A stretch of 64,000 nt of DNA. Source: Alloascoidea africana (Eukaryota > Ascomycota > Alloascoideomycetes > Alloascoideales > Alloascoideaceae). The notes beneath the pieces are model-generated. The model had not been told where the DNA came from, did no database searches, and worked only from the letters and a program-made list of their open reading frames with translations. Shown here in pieces: positions 21,047-30,181 of this stretch. A program made the translations under genes and the position numbers. The stretch lies in assembly GCA_030581615.1 (NCBI GenBank), contig JAKTTT010000005.1, forward strand, positions 453,055-517,054, written 5' to 3'. Numbering within the stretch: the first letter of the stretch is position 1; each line of letters begins with the position of its first letter.

Positions 21047-22334
21047 CTATAATTCCTCGTGTCTATTGACGTATGCCTCATCACTATCATCGTCGTCGTC
21101 ATCGTCTCCATCAACAGCCGATTCATCATAGTTTTCCAAGTCTAGTATGCTTTCTTCCAAAGATTCTGGATCTTCAAAGCCTGTAAGAGCAAACTCCACG
21201 AGGTCTTCGAGCTTTATATTCAGAGGAGCATTCTCAATGATGTTTCTTCGTCCCATCATCGCGTTATATTTGTACTTTCCCCCTGCCCCAGCTTCGAGAG
21301 GCGGGAGATTTGGCCGCGACAGGTTGAACTTGAAAGGCTTGGTTTTTGACTCGTGTGGGATATCTGTAGCACCAAAATGTTAGTTTGACGTAGTAAGATG
21401 CCACACAACTTTCAAAACATACATAAGACAGTAGGTAAATCGGAAACCCGAAAGTGCCGAACAAGCCAAGCAGATTCAGCGCCTTGTCCATTAACCTTGG
21501 CAAACTTGAGCCGTTTGGAATTTTTATCCAAAGCTTGTCGTTCTTCTAGCTCCTTCTCAACTTTTGCTGCGGCTTCATCGTAAATGGTCTTTATCGAAGA
21601 ACGATATTCCTCAGACCAAGGTCCCAGAAATACCAGTAAAAGATCGAGATCTGGATTCTTTGTCACTAGGTTATTGTAACTTTCATCTATCAAGGCCATG
21701 ACCTTGCTTGTAACAGTTTGCGCATATATGCCGGTTTTTTGAGTTATGAATTGAGAAATGTGGTCTATGCTTCGAATGTCATGGTACTGTTCTATCAAAG
21801 ATCCCGATTTATCAAACAGCTACAATCGAGGGTTAGTGAAACAGGCATCATAAATGGTACAAATAAGAGAATACCTTAATGGTAGGAAATGATGCAATGC
21901 TATGCTCTTTCCCCGATTTTCTGTTCTTTAACGTGTTTATCCTCGCTGGTGTAACAAAACTCGGAACATCTGAAGTTAGCGCTGAAAAGAAACCACGCGG
22001 TCGTTTTCAAAGCATACCTATCTGAATGTCATCGCTATACCCAAATAGTTGGATTAAACCCTCGTATATTGGGGCTAGTTTGGCACAATGCTGACAATGA
22101 TCCGAATAGAACTGTGTGTATAGATGAAAATGTTAGATACTTCTATCCAAAAGATCAATAAGATTTCACTCTACGAACATTCACAAGTGTGTACTTCGCA
22201 TGGTTCTGTAGTGCTGGCTTTAGGCTTTTATCACTTAGCTCTAATATCTGCGAAAGAGCAAATCCAGATTTGGGTAGAAATCCAAGTAGGGAGAAGAATC
22301 CCAGGAGGTGGGTTAGTGCTAGACAGAATTTCAT
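21047..22334 (-). CDS. ER protein disulfide isomerase-like protein (five exons)
   Basis: Exons 22334-22179, 22111-22018, 21969-21875, 21819-21423 and 21363-21047 give 352 aa. A signal peptide (MKFCLALTHLLGFFSLLGFL) leads into a thioredoxin domain: FYSDHCQHCAK with redox cysteines 58 and 61, and cis-Pro112 in SFPTIKLF. The C-terminus is an Asp-rich run and HEEL, an HDEL-like ER retrieval signal. It most resembles yeast Mpd1/Mpd2. Introns 2-4 have clear signals (GTATGC/GCTAACTTCAG, GTATTC/CACTAACC, GTATGT/AACTAACAT); the intron 1 donor GTTCGT is atypical, chosen because it gives the expected LVN-FYSDHC join. Four introns in one yeast gene is unusual. Divergent from the 66-aa gene by 165 bp. Confidence 0.85.
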
Positions 22335-22499
22335 TCTGACAGTGTATCTGTCTCGGAAGAAGTCCGAAACAAAAGAAAGATGCAGGCTGGGTGGAAGGGA
22401 GTACGAATTACTATGGGAAAGTCTAACGAACATCGCATCGTTGAATTAACCTTCTTTCCCACCGCCAAAAACACACACACACTAGATACTTTTGAAATC

Positions 22500-22700
22500 A
22501 TGGTAACCACCCTCGATCGCGCAATGAGAGCTCCCGCAAGGCCTCTGCTGTTTACGTTTACAGGAATTGTTGTTTTTTCTGTGGTGGCGTTGTTTATGGG
22601 AACACCATCTGATCAGACAGATCAAGTTCCTGATGATGATGCCCAGAACGAAGCAGAACGAAACAGAGATGGGAAAAAGAAGGCAAAAGCTACTGAGTAG
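22500..22700 (+). CDS. Small single-pass membrane protein, 66 aa
   Basis: ATG at 22500 starts a 66-aa product with one hydrophobic helix (about residues 16-34, PLLFTFTGIVVFSVVALFMG) preceded by Arg residues, and a short acidic then Lys-rich tail (KKKAKATE). It sits in a compact slot, divergent from the PDI-like gene and convergent with mS42. A tail-out ER or mitochondrial membrane protein is possible. I do not recognise the family, and its size makes it easy to miss. Confidence 0.55.
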   Translation: MVTTLDRAMRAPARPLLFTFTGIVVFSVVALFMGTPSDQTDQVPDDDAQNEAERNRDGKKKAKATE

Positions 22701-22966
22701 TACTATGGGGTTGATTTCTACAACAACCTCGGAATGGCGAATAAAGGTTTATATCGTTTTGACGAAGATTATGATGGTTTTATGTTGCATTTTCGGAATT
22801 GGGGTATATTTTCTAAACCATAGTTATAATGAGCAAAAATGGCAGATTAGACATGTAAAATGGTGGTAATCTATTCACAAGGCTAAAAACTATCCTCTTA
22901 ATTACTCTCTGTCTTACAGCTCCAGTTTTCCTATTTACAAACACTTTGAGTCCACAATAATCGGGA

Positions 22967-23827
22967 TTACTTACCAACAGAATACAATCTGTCACTCACA
23001 ACGTTCCAGTTGATGCACTTCCACCAATTCTCAACGTACTCGATCTTGTTCAAAACTCCATAGTCCTCCAGATAGGCATACTCCCAGACGTTGAGAGCCA
23101 GTAAAGGCATGGTCCAATCCCTGATTCCGTTCTTTGCACTCTCTTCCATGTCGTTCAGATACTGCAGATCTGCCTTTGATATTGGCCCGTTTAGATCTAG
23201 ACTCTGGTTCTGAGTGTACTGGTACGGTGTTCCCGCGTTGTAGCAAGTCACTATTTCCACCAGCTTGTCGTCCCTTTCCACAAGAAAAACCCAGCCATTG
23301 CCAACTAGTGAGTTTGCACTATCTAAAAAGCTCAAACGAAGCTCCTCCATTGGCGTAATGTTTTCCTCAGTTTCAGTAGCAAATGACCTTTTGATCCTAT
23401 TCATCAGATCTCGACTCGGTTGAGTCTCATTTTCATCTGCTGAAACCAGAGACTCAAAGAAAAGGTGGTTGTTGTGGGATTGCGAGGCATGGTTGAAAAC
23501 GACAGATTCGTTTGTTTGTTTTGCTGCGTTCATCAATATCCCGAACGGACTCCTCGTCTCATTATCAGTACCATTTGTCAGCATCGTAAGCTTCATTGTG
23601 AGATATTTTTGGTAGTCTGTCCACGCCGTTTTGAATCCCTCAGCCGAATACAGTCCTGGTATTCCTTCACTAACAAGTTGTTTTTCATTCGGCAAAACTG
23701 GCGGCAGGTGGATAGAGCGACGAGCCTCTCGTTTTAAAAATCCATTTACTGCTATGGATCCTGAGATCAATGGGCGCCTGCCACCCCTACAAACGGCAAT
23801 TCTGCCAAAGCGAAAAGAAAGAGCCAT
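22967..23827 (-). CDS. RSM26: Mitochondrial small-subunit ribosomal protein mS42-like
   Basis: 286 aa, superoxide-dismutase-fold protein of the mitochondrial ribosome small subunit (yeast Rsm26/mS42; the paralogue Mrp1/mS43 is the alternative). Residues 1-40 (MALSFRFGRIAVCRGGRR) form a basic presequence. SOD-fold remnants follow: GIPGLYSAEGFKTAWTDYQ, VVFNHASQSHNNHLFF, and WEYAYLEDYG with VENWWKCINW near the C-terminus; the metal ligands of true SOD are not all kept. I chose ATG 23827; the frame extends 14 codons upstream only from a TTG. The last codons overlap a perfect donor (GGTAAGTAA), so a short 3' exon cannot be excluded. Confidence 0.85.
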   Translation of the reverse strand: MALSFRFGRIAVCRGGRRPLISGSIAVNGFLKREARRSIHLPPVLPNEKQLVSEGIPGLYSAEGFKTAWTDYQKYLTMKLTMLTNGTDNETRSPFGILMNAAKQTNESVVFNHASQSHNNHLFFESLVSADENETQPSRDLMNRIKRSFATETEENITPMEELRLSFLDSANSLVGNGWVFLVERDDKLVEIVTCYNAGTPYQYTQNQSLDLNGPISKADLQYLNDMEESAKNGIRDWTMPLLALNVWEYAYLEDYGVLNKIEYVENWWKCINWNVVSDRLYSVGK

Positions 23828-23984
23828 ATTGATCCACCAAGGAATGCTTTTGGTGAACCTCTCGCGCAATAGTTTTTCTCGAGCTCACATCCATACACCC
23901 AGACAAGTTAGTATCACTGTACTGAAATATACGCGTTGCTTTGAAAGGCAGGGTAATCCTGGAATTGGAGAATCCAAAAATTTT

Positions 23985-24068
23985 GACACGGACAGGAATT
24001 GAACCTGCAACCCTTCGATGACAACTTCCAAGCTGGAGTCGAAAGCTCTACCATTGAGCCACCGCATC
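23985..24068 (-). tRNA. tRNA-Trp (CCA) with 13-nt intron
   Basis: Reverse strand, 84 nt. The acceptor stem GATGCGG pairs with CCGTGTC, the D arm is GCTCAATGGTAGAGC, the anticodon stem is TTCGA/TCGAA, and the B box/T arm is GGTTCAATTCC. The 20-nt anticodon loop reads CTCCAG then an extra 13 nt before the final A, placing an intron one base 3' of anticodon CCA, as in other fungal tRNA-Trp genes. The 71-nt mature body closely matches yeast tRNA-Trp. A TTTT run follows as Pol III terminator. Confidence 0.93.
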
Positions 24069-25583
24069 ATCTTTTTTTCAAAAAAGTTTTGCTCTTTATA
24101 ATATGGAAAATTAGTAAATTGTATAAAGACCAAGGGTTCAGGAACAATTACTCTATTTGAGCACAAAAGAAAGATTAAGTTGTTAGTTGCTATCGTCGTA
24201 CAAATATTTCAGGAAGACTTGTTCCCTTCTAATGAGGAGCAAACGCTCAGTTAGGCTATCTTTGTACCTATTTACTTAGGAACACAAACTAGACTCTGTC
24301 TGTTACAATGAGATAGCTTATAACTCACAAGGACTGTCTTACTACTTTTGGTATGCAAGCCAACCATTCTCTGAGACCTAGCCAACCTCTTGCCAACCAC
24401 CTTAATTGTTAGCTACATAGTTCTGTCTACATAAGAGGAGTCTCTCTCATTCTAATAGATCAAGCTTCTACAGACTACTTTCACGGACAAAACTCCTAAC
24501 AACTAGATTCTGTCATCCAGCGACTATAACACCGTCTTGACGCTCCAACTATAACATCTAACATCATTTAACTCTGTAGTCAATACAAATTTGATAACAA
24601 CATATGTTTGCATACAATGAAAGTATGTGAAAAGCAGAGGAGTTTGGAAATCTAGGACCATTAAGCCAATGGACCATACTACAATGCAAAAGTTTTCTTG
24701 AAAGATATATATTGAGGTATAATTGACAGGAGGAATCTTTTCCGTTATAGTGAAAGGTCTGGTAAACTTACCTCTTAACGAGCGAATTAGTCCTATCAAT
24801 TATAGATTGGAAATGCCTCCATCTTCAAAAAGCCCAAGTATCTTTCACATGGACAAATTAAACGATGTATTCAACTAAACCAACTATTAATCCACCCATA
24901 CCAAACCAACTGTTTCTTTTAAATAGGTTTGCAAAGATGAAAATTATTATCAAAGCCTAGTTATTTTTTTTAGTAGATAATTCTTTTCTTTCTTGGTTAA
25001 ACAAAACTACGACGAACTACTTGATCTTAGACTGAACATAATAGAAAATCTAATGAACAGACAGCAAATATGGCCGGATATCTTCTAATCAAGGGGAAAT
25101 GCCTATTGTTGGTTTTATCGCTTGAATCATCCAGGAAACCCATATATATTTTCACTAGTTTTATCTGGACTCTTTAAAGTTATGATATTTTTGAACAAAC
25201 TAAAACAAAAACGTCTCGTAATTTCAGAAATTATGGATGCTGCTAATTTAAGATAGTTTTGACAACATTGAGCATAGATGGCGTCAGTATGTTTGAGCGA
25301 AATAGGCAAATAATCGTTCTCCTACTCTTTGTACTCTTGTTACCTGCCAGTACTAACCTTATACAGTGAATTATCTCATCCAAACCAAAACTACCACTGT
25401 ACCCATGATCCAAAGTATTAATAAATCTATCAATCTATCAAAATACAAAGATTTAATCGGAGATGGAGTGCTAGACGCTAGACACAGGAATATACCACAC
25501 TACGCCACACGTGTTGAGCCCACAACTGATGTTAACCGCCACTTTCCCCACACACTCACCATCTCAAGAAACTTTGCTTCTAA
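24069..25583. other. Gene-poor region upstream of tRNA-Trp
   Basis: 1.5 kb without an intact gene. It contains a candidate solo LTR (24181-24501, listed separately), then very AT-rich sequence. The last 200 bp hold an ACACGTGT palindrome (25506-25513) that may belong to the promoter of the 113-aa gene. Confidence 0.5.
24181..24501. repeat. Candidate solo LTR beside tRNA-Trp
   Basis: 321 bp starting TGTTAG and ending CTAACA, the TG...CA ends of Ty1/copia-type LTRs; the inverted match extends three bases outward on both sides. It lies 113 bp upstream of the tRNA 5' end, the favoured insertion zone of yeast retrotransposons. No target-site duplication is seen and no second copy lies in this window, so this remains tentative. 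Confidence 0.3.
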
Positions 25584-25925
25584 ATGTCTGATAAACATCG
25601 TGAAACTATTCCAAGCGGATCAAAGTCGGGCTTGGGTTCAGATGCACGGCAAGCATCGATACCCAAACCTTCTGAAGAACTAGACGCTACTAGAGAACAG
25701 AAAAGGAACCAGGATCAGAAGGATGATCCATTCGAAGGTAGAGAGATCTACGTGAAGATGGGCAAGAAAATTATTCCCTGGAATAAGGTAAACAAGCCCC
25801 ATTCGGTGGTTCCCCGACGAGAACGGCGGAATCCAGGGGAAGAGGACCAAGGAGGCACTTTATACACTGGAAACCATCGACCTCGGATTGATGATCCCAG
25901 AGTCGATAAACGCCATGAGAATTGA
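25584..25925 (+). CDS. Hypothetical basic disordered protein, 113 aa
   Basis: ATG at 25584 gives a 113-aa protein rich in Lys, Arg, Asp, Glu and Pro with no hydrophobic core, signal peptide or membrane segment. The central block GREIYVKMGKKIIPWNKVNK could be a short binding motif. It ends RHEN. The amino-acid content and the clean ATG with an A-rich leader favour a real gene, but I recognise no family. It converges on the INP2-like gene. Confidence 0.5.
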   Translation: MSDKHRETIPSGSKSGLGSDARQASIPKPSEELDATREQKRNQDQKDDPFEGREIYVKMGKKIIPWNKVNKPHSVVPRRERRNPGEEDQGGTLYTGNHRPRIDDPRVDKRHEN

Positions 25926-26168
25926 AGACGATTATCAAACCACAAGTTGTATAAGATTGCTAATTCCAAAATGAAAACGATTGTATTAAATGAGCATGAT
26001 TATCAAATAGGGAATACCGGAAGACATTAAATTAACTCAGTTTATAAATCCTGGAAAGAGTGAGATAAAAAGGATCAGGGATAGTACGTATATAATATGC
26101 ATAAAGCAATACAAAAGGGGAAACATAAAGTGCGGGAAAATGTCAGTCATATTGTTGTAAATGCCCAA

Positions 26169-29100
26169 TTATTGTCTAAACTTGAGCACATTTTCCAATT
26201 CATTCATCATACAAGCCGCATTTATATCTGCGATTTCCTTACTGTTTTCATTTGCCGTGTGTGGTCTCTCTTTCTTATCCGCTTCCTCCTGGTTAGACGG
26301 ATTAATAACACGCACACTTAGGCCAGCACTTATCGTACTAGCACGGCTTCGTCTTTCACGCTGGTCTGGACCTCCAATAGTGATTTCTTTCTTGAAATCT
26401 GGTATTAGAGAAAGCCTTTTCTTGTGAAATCCGCCCGTAAATCTGGCACTGGTGGCGGAAGATACGTTTGAGAATGATGATGCCGTTGAGCCATTTGACA
26501 AAAGACTAGCATTGCTCGAAACTGAACTTTGAAACGAACTATTCCCAAGGAATTGCTGTTTGGACTGATATCTCAAAGGGGACCTATTCTGTGCATTTCT
26601 TTTAGGGGAAAGTCTATTGCTTGCGTGCTTTGGAGATGTTGAAAAATCAAACACCGAGAGTTTCTCACTCAAATCTTTTTTAAACAGGTTCATATCCCTT
26701 TCCCTATGGGGATCCTGCCTATGTCGATTTCTTATCGGCGTATTTGGGCTTGAGGTGGCGTCCAGATCACCAACAACAATCTCTCCGTCCGCACTTTCCT
26801 GCCTCTGATGAAGTGGCTGATGAGGCACCACATCTCCTTTGATTTTTGGAATATCAGTGAACGGGTCATCATGTTCTTGCTGATCGGATTCATCTGTCAC
26901 AAACTTAAATGATGGCTGTAACGATGACGATCTCTTTTCTCCGTCTTCTTTATCTTTATCATCTTCATTAGCAACAGAATCAGAAATGAAAGTCCTACCT
27001 CCTTCCCATAACTCAAGCATGCTTTGAAGTTCTTTTCCAATTGTGTTGTATTGTTGAACAAGACTATTCCATTCTGCTTTTTTGCTCTCGTCGCCCTCAG
27101 TTTCTGTTTCAGGGTCGCTTTCATCGAATCCCACAGAGCAGTCATCTTTTAGCAAATGCATTCTTGCCTCGACTTGCCTCAGCTGGCCAGCCAGACTATT
27201 CACGAGTTTCAAAGTTGTTAATTCTCGTTTAGCTCTTTTAGAGTCTCCTCTTTTCTTTGGCAAGGTCAATTCGCCAGGAATATAGAAATCGTCATCTGTC
27301 TTGGAGTCTTTCTTTGCATCAAGAGGGAACGAGGAACCTTGAAAGTCTTCTATTGACCTTTTAACTATTGAGCAATAGGAGTCAAATAGTTCAATGAACC
27401 TGACGAGTTCAGTCTGAATCAGAACCAGCTTCTCCATCCTAGTCTTTGACTCATCTTTCGCCCTGTCGGAGCTTGACGATGACGAACTCCATATAGTTCT
27501 CAAAAAGAACCAATTTGAGTCAACATTTCCGCCAGCGTTAGCATTTTCCGAATCTGGAATGTCTGTCCCTTGCTTGTTTACACTGAGAGGAGAACTTTTG
27601 ATAGCGAGCAAACAACATATGAAAAACTTTCTTGCGAGATGCAGTTTGAGAATGAAAAACTGAAAGTGCCGAAGCGTTAGATTTGCGCCTTTGGCGCCAT
27701 AAAATTTGGACTGTGCAACCCTTAGGTTTACACGTGCTTGTTGAATGAGACGGGAGTTCTTCCGCAAAATTCTCTGTTTAGGCGTAGTGAAGCCACATGC
27801 AGAAGATGGAGTGGACAGAGCAGAGGCAGAAGACGGGAACTCGTAGTTGGAATGTCCACGTTCGTGGAGGTTAAACTTTCTCAGGCTCGAAAGCCTTGCT
27901 GATGCAGAGTAAGGCCTCCAATCATTTTCTAGTCCACTTTCGTCATCGCTTTCAAAGTCAGGGTTTGATTCCTTATCAGAAGTTTCTGTATCCCCATTCA
28001 CATAGGGCTTGTACAAGTTTGCGTTTGCATCAACATCAATCTCGAAAACCTCAAAGTCCAGTAACTCTTGTATTTCCAACTCGTAGATATCGCAGTATTT
28101 CTCCAGGTCAAAACCGTCACAGATGGTAATAATACGCGTCACAGCCTGGTATATTGTTTGCAACCCAAGATATGTGACACTGGAGAGCGCCGACCGCAAA
28201 TGCTTGCACCTCTTCTTGTCCCTTTCCTTTTCCAGCCTTGAAATGGGCGGAAGTAGCATTGGCATTCCATTTTTGGTCCCTGCCGCAGGTACAGGAGCGG
28301 TTGTATGGTATCCACGACTTAAAAGCTCCGCCTCCCTCACTACACTGAGACCTCTGTTGAGGAGAATATCAAAGTCCTGCGACTTTTCGACAAAGCGGTG
28401 TGCGTTCTGGAGCAAGTTTCTGTGTAAAAAGAGGATCTTTTCGTGTTCTGATTCGCGATAGACAAACACAGCAATCGCTGTTGTCAAAAACAGAATCAAC
28501 ACACTTCTGAGTTTAGTAACCAGTATTGACTTTTGTCTCTGAACCAACGACCATCGCGAAACCGGCTTGTTATTATTTGCAGAGGGACGCGCAGGAAATG
28601 TTCTGAACAGACATTTCTTAAAGGCCCAAGACAAGAGAAGCGCGGATAGGATAACCATTCCTGGACCAAATTGCTTTTGTAGCGTAAACTTTGTCTGGAT
28701 CGAAATGATCCTTAGACCCCTGTAGTAGGGCTTCAAGACTCCTCCATTGGATTCCTGTGCTGAAGATACTCTCCCTTTTGCTGTAGCGGCCGATGACGTC
28801 CGTATGTCCGTCTTCTTTCTGCCTTTACTGCCAGTGTTGTGATGGGTATACTTGGACACGACAAGCGTTGGATCCAACAACTGTGAAGATATCAGGGTGT
28901 ATCGAAATTCGTCCACAAACTGGATTGCCTCTTGGATATCCGTGTTGGAGTTCGACTCGGAGTCTGAGTTTGTGACCACATCTGTGACCGAAGCTGACAC
29001 TGGGCTGGAGCTTAGAGACGAGAACAGGCTGGGGATCATTCTGTGCAGGTTTGCCATAGTCAGCCTGAGTTCTTCGCGCAGTGGCTGTTCCCTACTCTCT

Positions 29101-29852
29101 ACTGCTTTGGAATATTGGTTACCAGAGTTTGAAGATGGGGTGAATAGCGATCTAGTATGAGTTCTGATAATATTCTGAGAGGCTGATGTTGGTATAAGGC
29201 GGGATCTGGCGATATTCTCATATGGCTGCTGCTGCTGCTGCTGCCGCTCCTGCCGCTGTGACTCCAAAGCAAACAGACCACCGCTTCTGCTGCCGCTGCG
29301 TGGGGTGTAGTCGCTCACCTGTCGCTGTCTTGGCTGGTGAGTCTGCGATTGTGGGCGTCGCTTTGGGAGAACGAGAGGATGAGTAGGCGTGCTCAAACTT
29401 TCGTTGTAGAAGTAGCGTGGGAGGTGTGGCAGAGGTGTGTGTTCCTCGCACTGCTCGCAGTTGCAGACCTGGTCAGGAACACACCCGGAAGAAAAGACTC
29501 TTCTGTTCCTGTCTGGGCCAATTCCCTTCAGATGGTCCCCCCGTTCACAGAAATGTAGCTCTTTGCCACTGGCGATGGGGTCTTGTGCTGTGATCCTGCC
29601 GAAATGATGCTCCTCCACTAGTGCTTTTCGCGGGACAAACTCTGGAGATGCTCTTTCCACAATGCCCCAGTCCGTAGCCCAGCTCTCGCCCGGTGCTGGT
29701 CTCTCTGCTGCTGATTCTTGCTCGTGTTCAGTTTCTATATCTGTGTAAATGGCTTCAATGTCTTGAGCACTGGCGGTAACTGCCCTGGGACGAAAGCTAG
29801 CAGTGTGCCTGTTCAGATTGAGACAGATGGGATCTCCGTCACGACCATACAT
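26169..29852 (-). CDS. INP2: Vezatin/Inp2-like peroxisome inheritance protein
   Basis: 1227 aa. Assigned to the fungal vezatin/Inp2 family, membrane receptors linking peroxisomes to myosin V (yeast Inp2 binds Myo2). Two close hydrophobic segments lie near residues 395-415 and 448-466. They are followed by a cytosolic region with the family-like block ELLSRGY, then PPISRLE and a Lys/Arg-Cys helix (about 505-555), and predicted helices over 560-640 and 690-830. The N-terminal 380 residues are Gln/Ser/Pro-rich, and the C-terminal 350 are low complexity and basic before a helical end (MNELENVLKFRQ). ATG 29852 is the first in-frame ATG after stops. Overall conservation is low, so the family call rests on layout plus the SRGY...PPISRLE motif. 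Confidence 0.7.
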   Translation of the reverse strand: MYGRDGDPICLNLNRHTASFRPRAVTASAQDIEAIYTDIETEHEQESAAERPAPGESWATDWGIVERASPEFVPRKALVEEHHFGRITAQDPIASGKELHFCERGDHLKGIGPDRNRRVFSSGCVPDQVCNCEQCEEHTPLPHLPRYFYNESLSTPTHPLVLPKRRPQSQTHQPRQRQVSDYTPRSGSRSGGLFALESQRQERQQQQQQPYENIARSRLIPTSASQNIIRTHTRSLFTPSSNSGNQYSKAVESREQPLREELRLTMANLHRMIPSLFSSLSSSPVSASVTDVVTNSDSESNSNTDIQEAIQFVDEFRYTLISSQLLDPTLVVSKYTHHNTGSKGRKKTDIRTSSAATAKGRVSSAQESNGGVLKPYYRGLRIISIQTKFTLQKQFGPGMVILSALLLSWAFKKCLFRTFPARPSANNNKPVSRWSLVQRQKSILVTKLRSVLILFLTTAIAVFVYRESEHEKILFLHRNLLQNAHRFVEKSQDFDILLNRGLSVVREAELLSRGYHTTAPVPAAGTKNGMPMLLPPISRLEKERDKKRCKHLRSALSSVTYLGLQTIYQAVTRIITICDGFDLEKYCDIYELEIQELLDFEVFEIDVDANANLYKPYVNGDTETSDKESNPDFESDDESGLENDWRPYSASARLSSLRKFNLHERGHSNYEFPSSASALSTPSSACGFTTPKQRILRKNSRLIQQARVNLRVAQSKFYGAKGANLTLRHFQFFILKLHLARKFFICCLLAIKSSPLSVNKQGTDIPDSENANAGGNVDSNWFFLRTIWSSSSSSSDRAKDESKTRMEKLVLIQTELVRFIELFDSYCSIVKRSIEDFQGSSFPLDAKKDSKTDDDFYIPGELTLPKKRGDSKRAKRELTTLKLVNSLAGQLRQVEARMHLLKDDCSVGFDESDPETETEGDESKKAEWNSLVQQYNTIGKELQSMLELWEGGRTFISDSVANEDDKDKEDGEKRSSSLQPSFKFVTDESDQQEHDDPFTDIPKIKGDVVPHQPLHQRQESADGEIVVGDLDATSSPNTPIRNRHRQDPHRERDMNLFKKDLSEKLSVFDFSTSPKHASNRLSPKRNAQNRSPLRYQSKQQFLGNSSFQSSVSSNASLLSNGSTASSFSNVSSATSARFTGGFHKKRLSLIPDFKKEITIGGPDQRERRSRASTISAGLSVRVINPSNQEEADKKERPHTANENSKEIADINAACMMNELENVLKFRQ

Positions 29853-30181
29853 TTAAACTGGAGAAGGTCCGTGTTGTTGCAAAGAACAAACTCTAAACGC
29901 AGAAAAGGGGGGCGGTAAAAAAGAAGAAGGAAAGACGGCGAAGGTCGATTGTTCCTGCGAATATGAACGGGCTGGCTGGTGCAGGCTGCGATTTAATTTC
30001 ACCCACAATCCTCTAGGATGGACCAACCTCCTCCAAAAAAACGTTCACCAACTAATCAGGGCCATTATTAGCCATTGGAGAAAGATTTGCCAAGAACAAT
30101 ATATATATGTAACTCGTTGATTAAGTGTCCAGACTACGATTAACTGTGTATGGCCATAACCATAGGCCCTGAAAGTTCATA

